DNA from: Eubacterium callanderi
Lineage (GTDB): Bacteria > Bacillota > Clostridia > Eubacteriales > Eubacteriaceae
DNA length: 64,000 nucleotides
Direction: 5' to 3'
Assembly (NCBI RefSeq): GCF_900142645.1
Contig: NZ_FRBP01000002.1
Coordinates: 1-64,000 of the forward strand
Under the pieces are notes generated by a model, which did not search any database, was not told where the DNA came from, and saw only the letters and a list, made by a program, of their open reading frames with translations. Position numbers and translations under genes: made by a program. Shown piece after piece: positions 63,937 to 64,000 of the stretch (position 1 is the stretch's first letter; every line of letters starts with the position of its first letter).

Positions 63937-64000
63937 TCAAGCCTCGTCCCCGCCGATAAAGACGCGCAGGGCGTTAAGCACCTCAAACTCACGCTCGCCA
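63937..64000 (-). CDS. 3' end of an unidentified gene (partial)
   Basis: The minus strand reads in frame ...GEREFEVLNALRVFIGGDEA and stops at 63937. The 5' part lies beyond the window, so the product cannot be named. It is supported only by the open frame, position and the terminator that follows. Confidence 0.4.
   Translation of the reverse strand, partial: GEREFEVLNALRVFIGGDEA

Overview
The window reads as a low-to-mid G+C, strictly anaerobic Firmicute, most likely an acetogen of the Eubacteriaceae (Eubacterium limosum/callanderi type). This is an inference from gene content: a single-chain pyruvate:ferredoxin oxidoreductase, an NAD-type isocitrate dehydrogenase, a flavodiiron protein, a rubredoxin-containing acyl-CoA dehydrogenase, cobalamin synthase and a cobalamin-riboswitch-controlled corrinoid transporter. 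No rRNA, tRNA or CRISPR array was seen.

Layout. Positions 1-3700 are A+T-rich accessory DNA: an IS110-family element with a non-coding region fitting a bridge RNA, an IS200-type element with its end hairpins, and a CoiA-like orphan. Core genes follow: rlmD; an overlapping chain cobS-ygiQ-mntR; HPr; a DUF1858 redox protein; an aminotransferase-fold protein lacking the catalytic lysine; a structured RNA with a consensus promoter and terminator ahead of a 55-residue gene; gapN; PFOR; a two-domain polyphosphate kinase 2; isocitrate dehydrogenase; an HD protein; and a LiaF-like protein. At 20.5-24.2 kb an Rrf2 regulator precedes an acyl-CoA dehydrogenase/EtfA/rubredoxin fusion and a flavodiiron protein. 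At 24.2-28.0 kb is a four-gene acid-sugar (threonate/erythronate type) operon. Then come a VOC protein, an autoregulated MarR gene with a microprotein, two sodium symporters, pgi, btuFCD under a cobalamin riboswitch, small orphans, clpB, and a 1426-residue PAS hybrid kinase.

From 47.9 kb onward: a VanR/VanS pair with a D,D-carboxypeptidase; a C45 hydrolase; tightly coupled small genes (GNAT, DUF3781, EFR1 ferredoxin; TipAS regulator; hydrolase; FMN reductase fusion); TrmO; and a one-directional block of phage-derived small genes (58.4-62.1 kb) including a Rha/KilAC antirepressor. The window ends in a MITE-like inverted repeat and the 3' end of an unidentified gene.

Most striking: (1) the Rrf2 / acyl-CoA dehydrogenase-EtfA-rubredoxin / flavodiiron module, which looks like a self-contained electron path from an acyl-CoA to O2 or NO; (2) a near-identical 26-bp hairpin used repeatedly as a terminator, with one copy inside the Rha reading frame; (3) the candidate IS110 bridge RNA; (4) the unassigned RNA at 10.57-10.72 kb; (5) a palindrome-rich intergenic element next to a truncated acetyltransferase. 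All assignments were made by reading alone; no database search was run.
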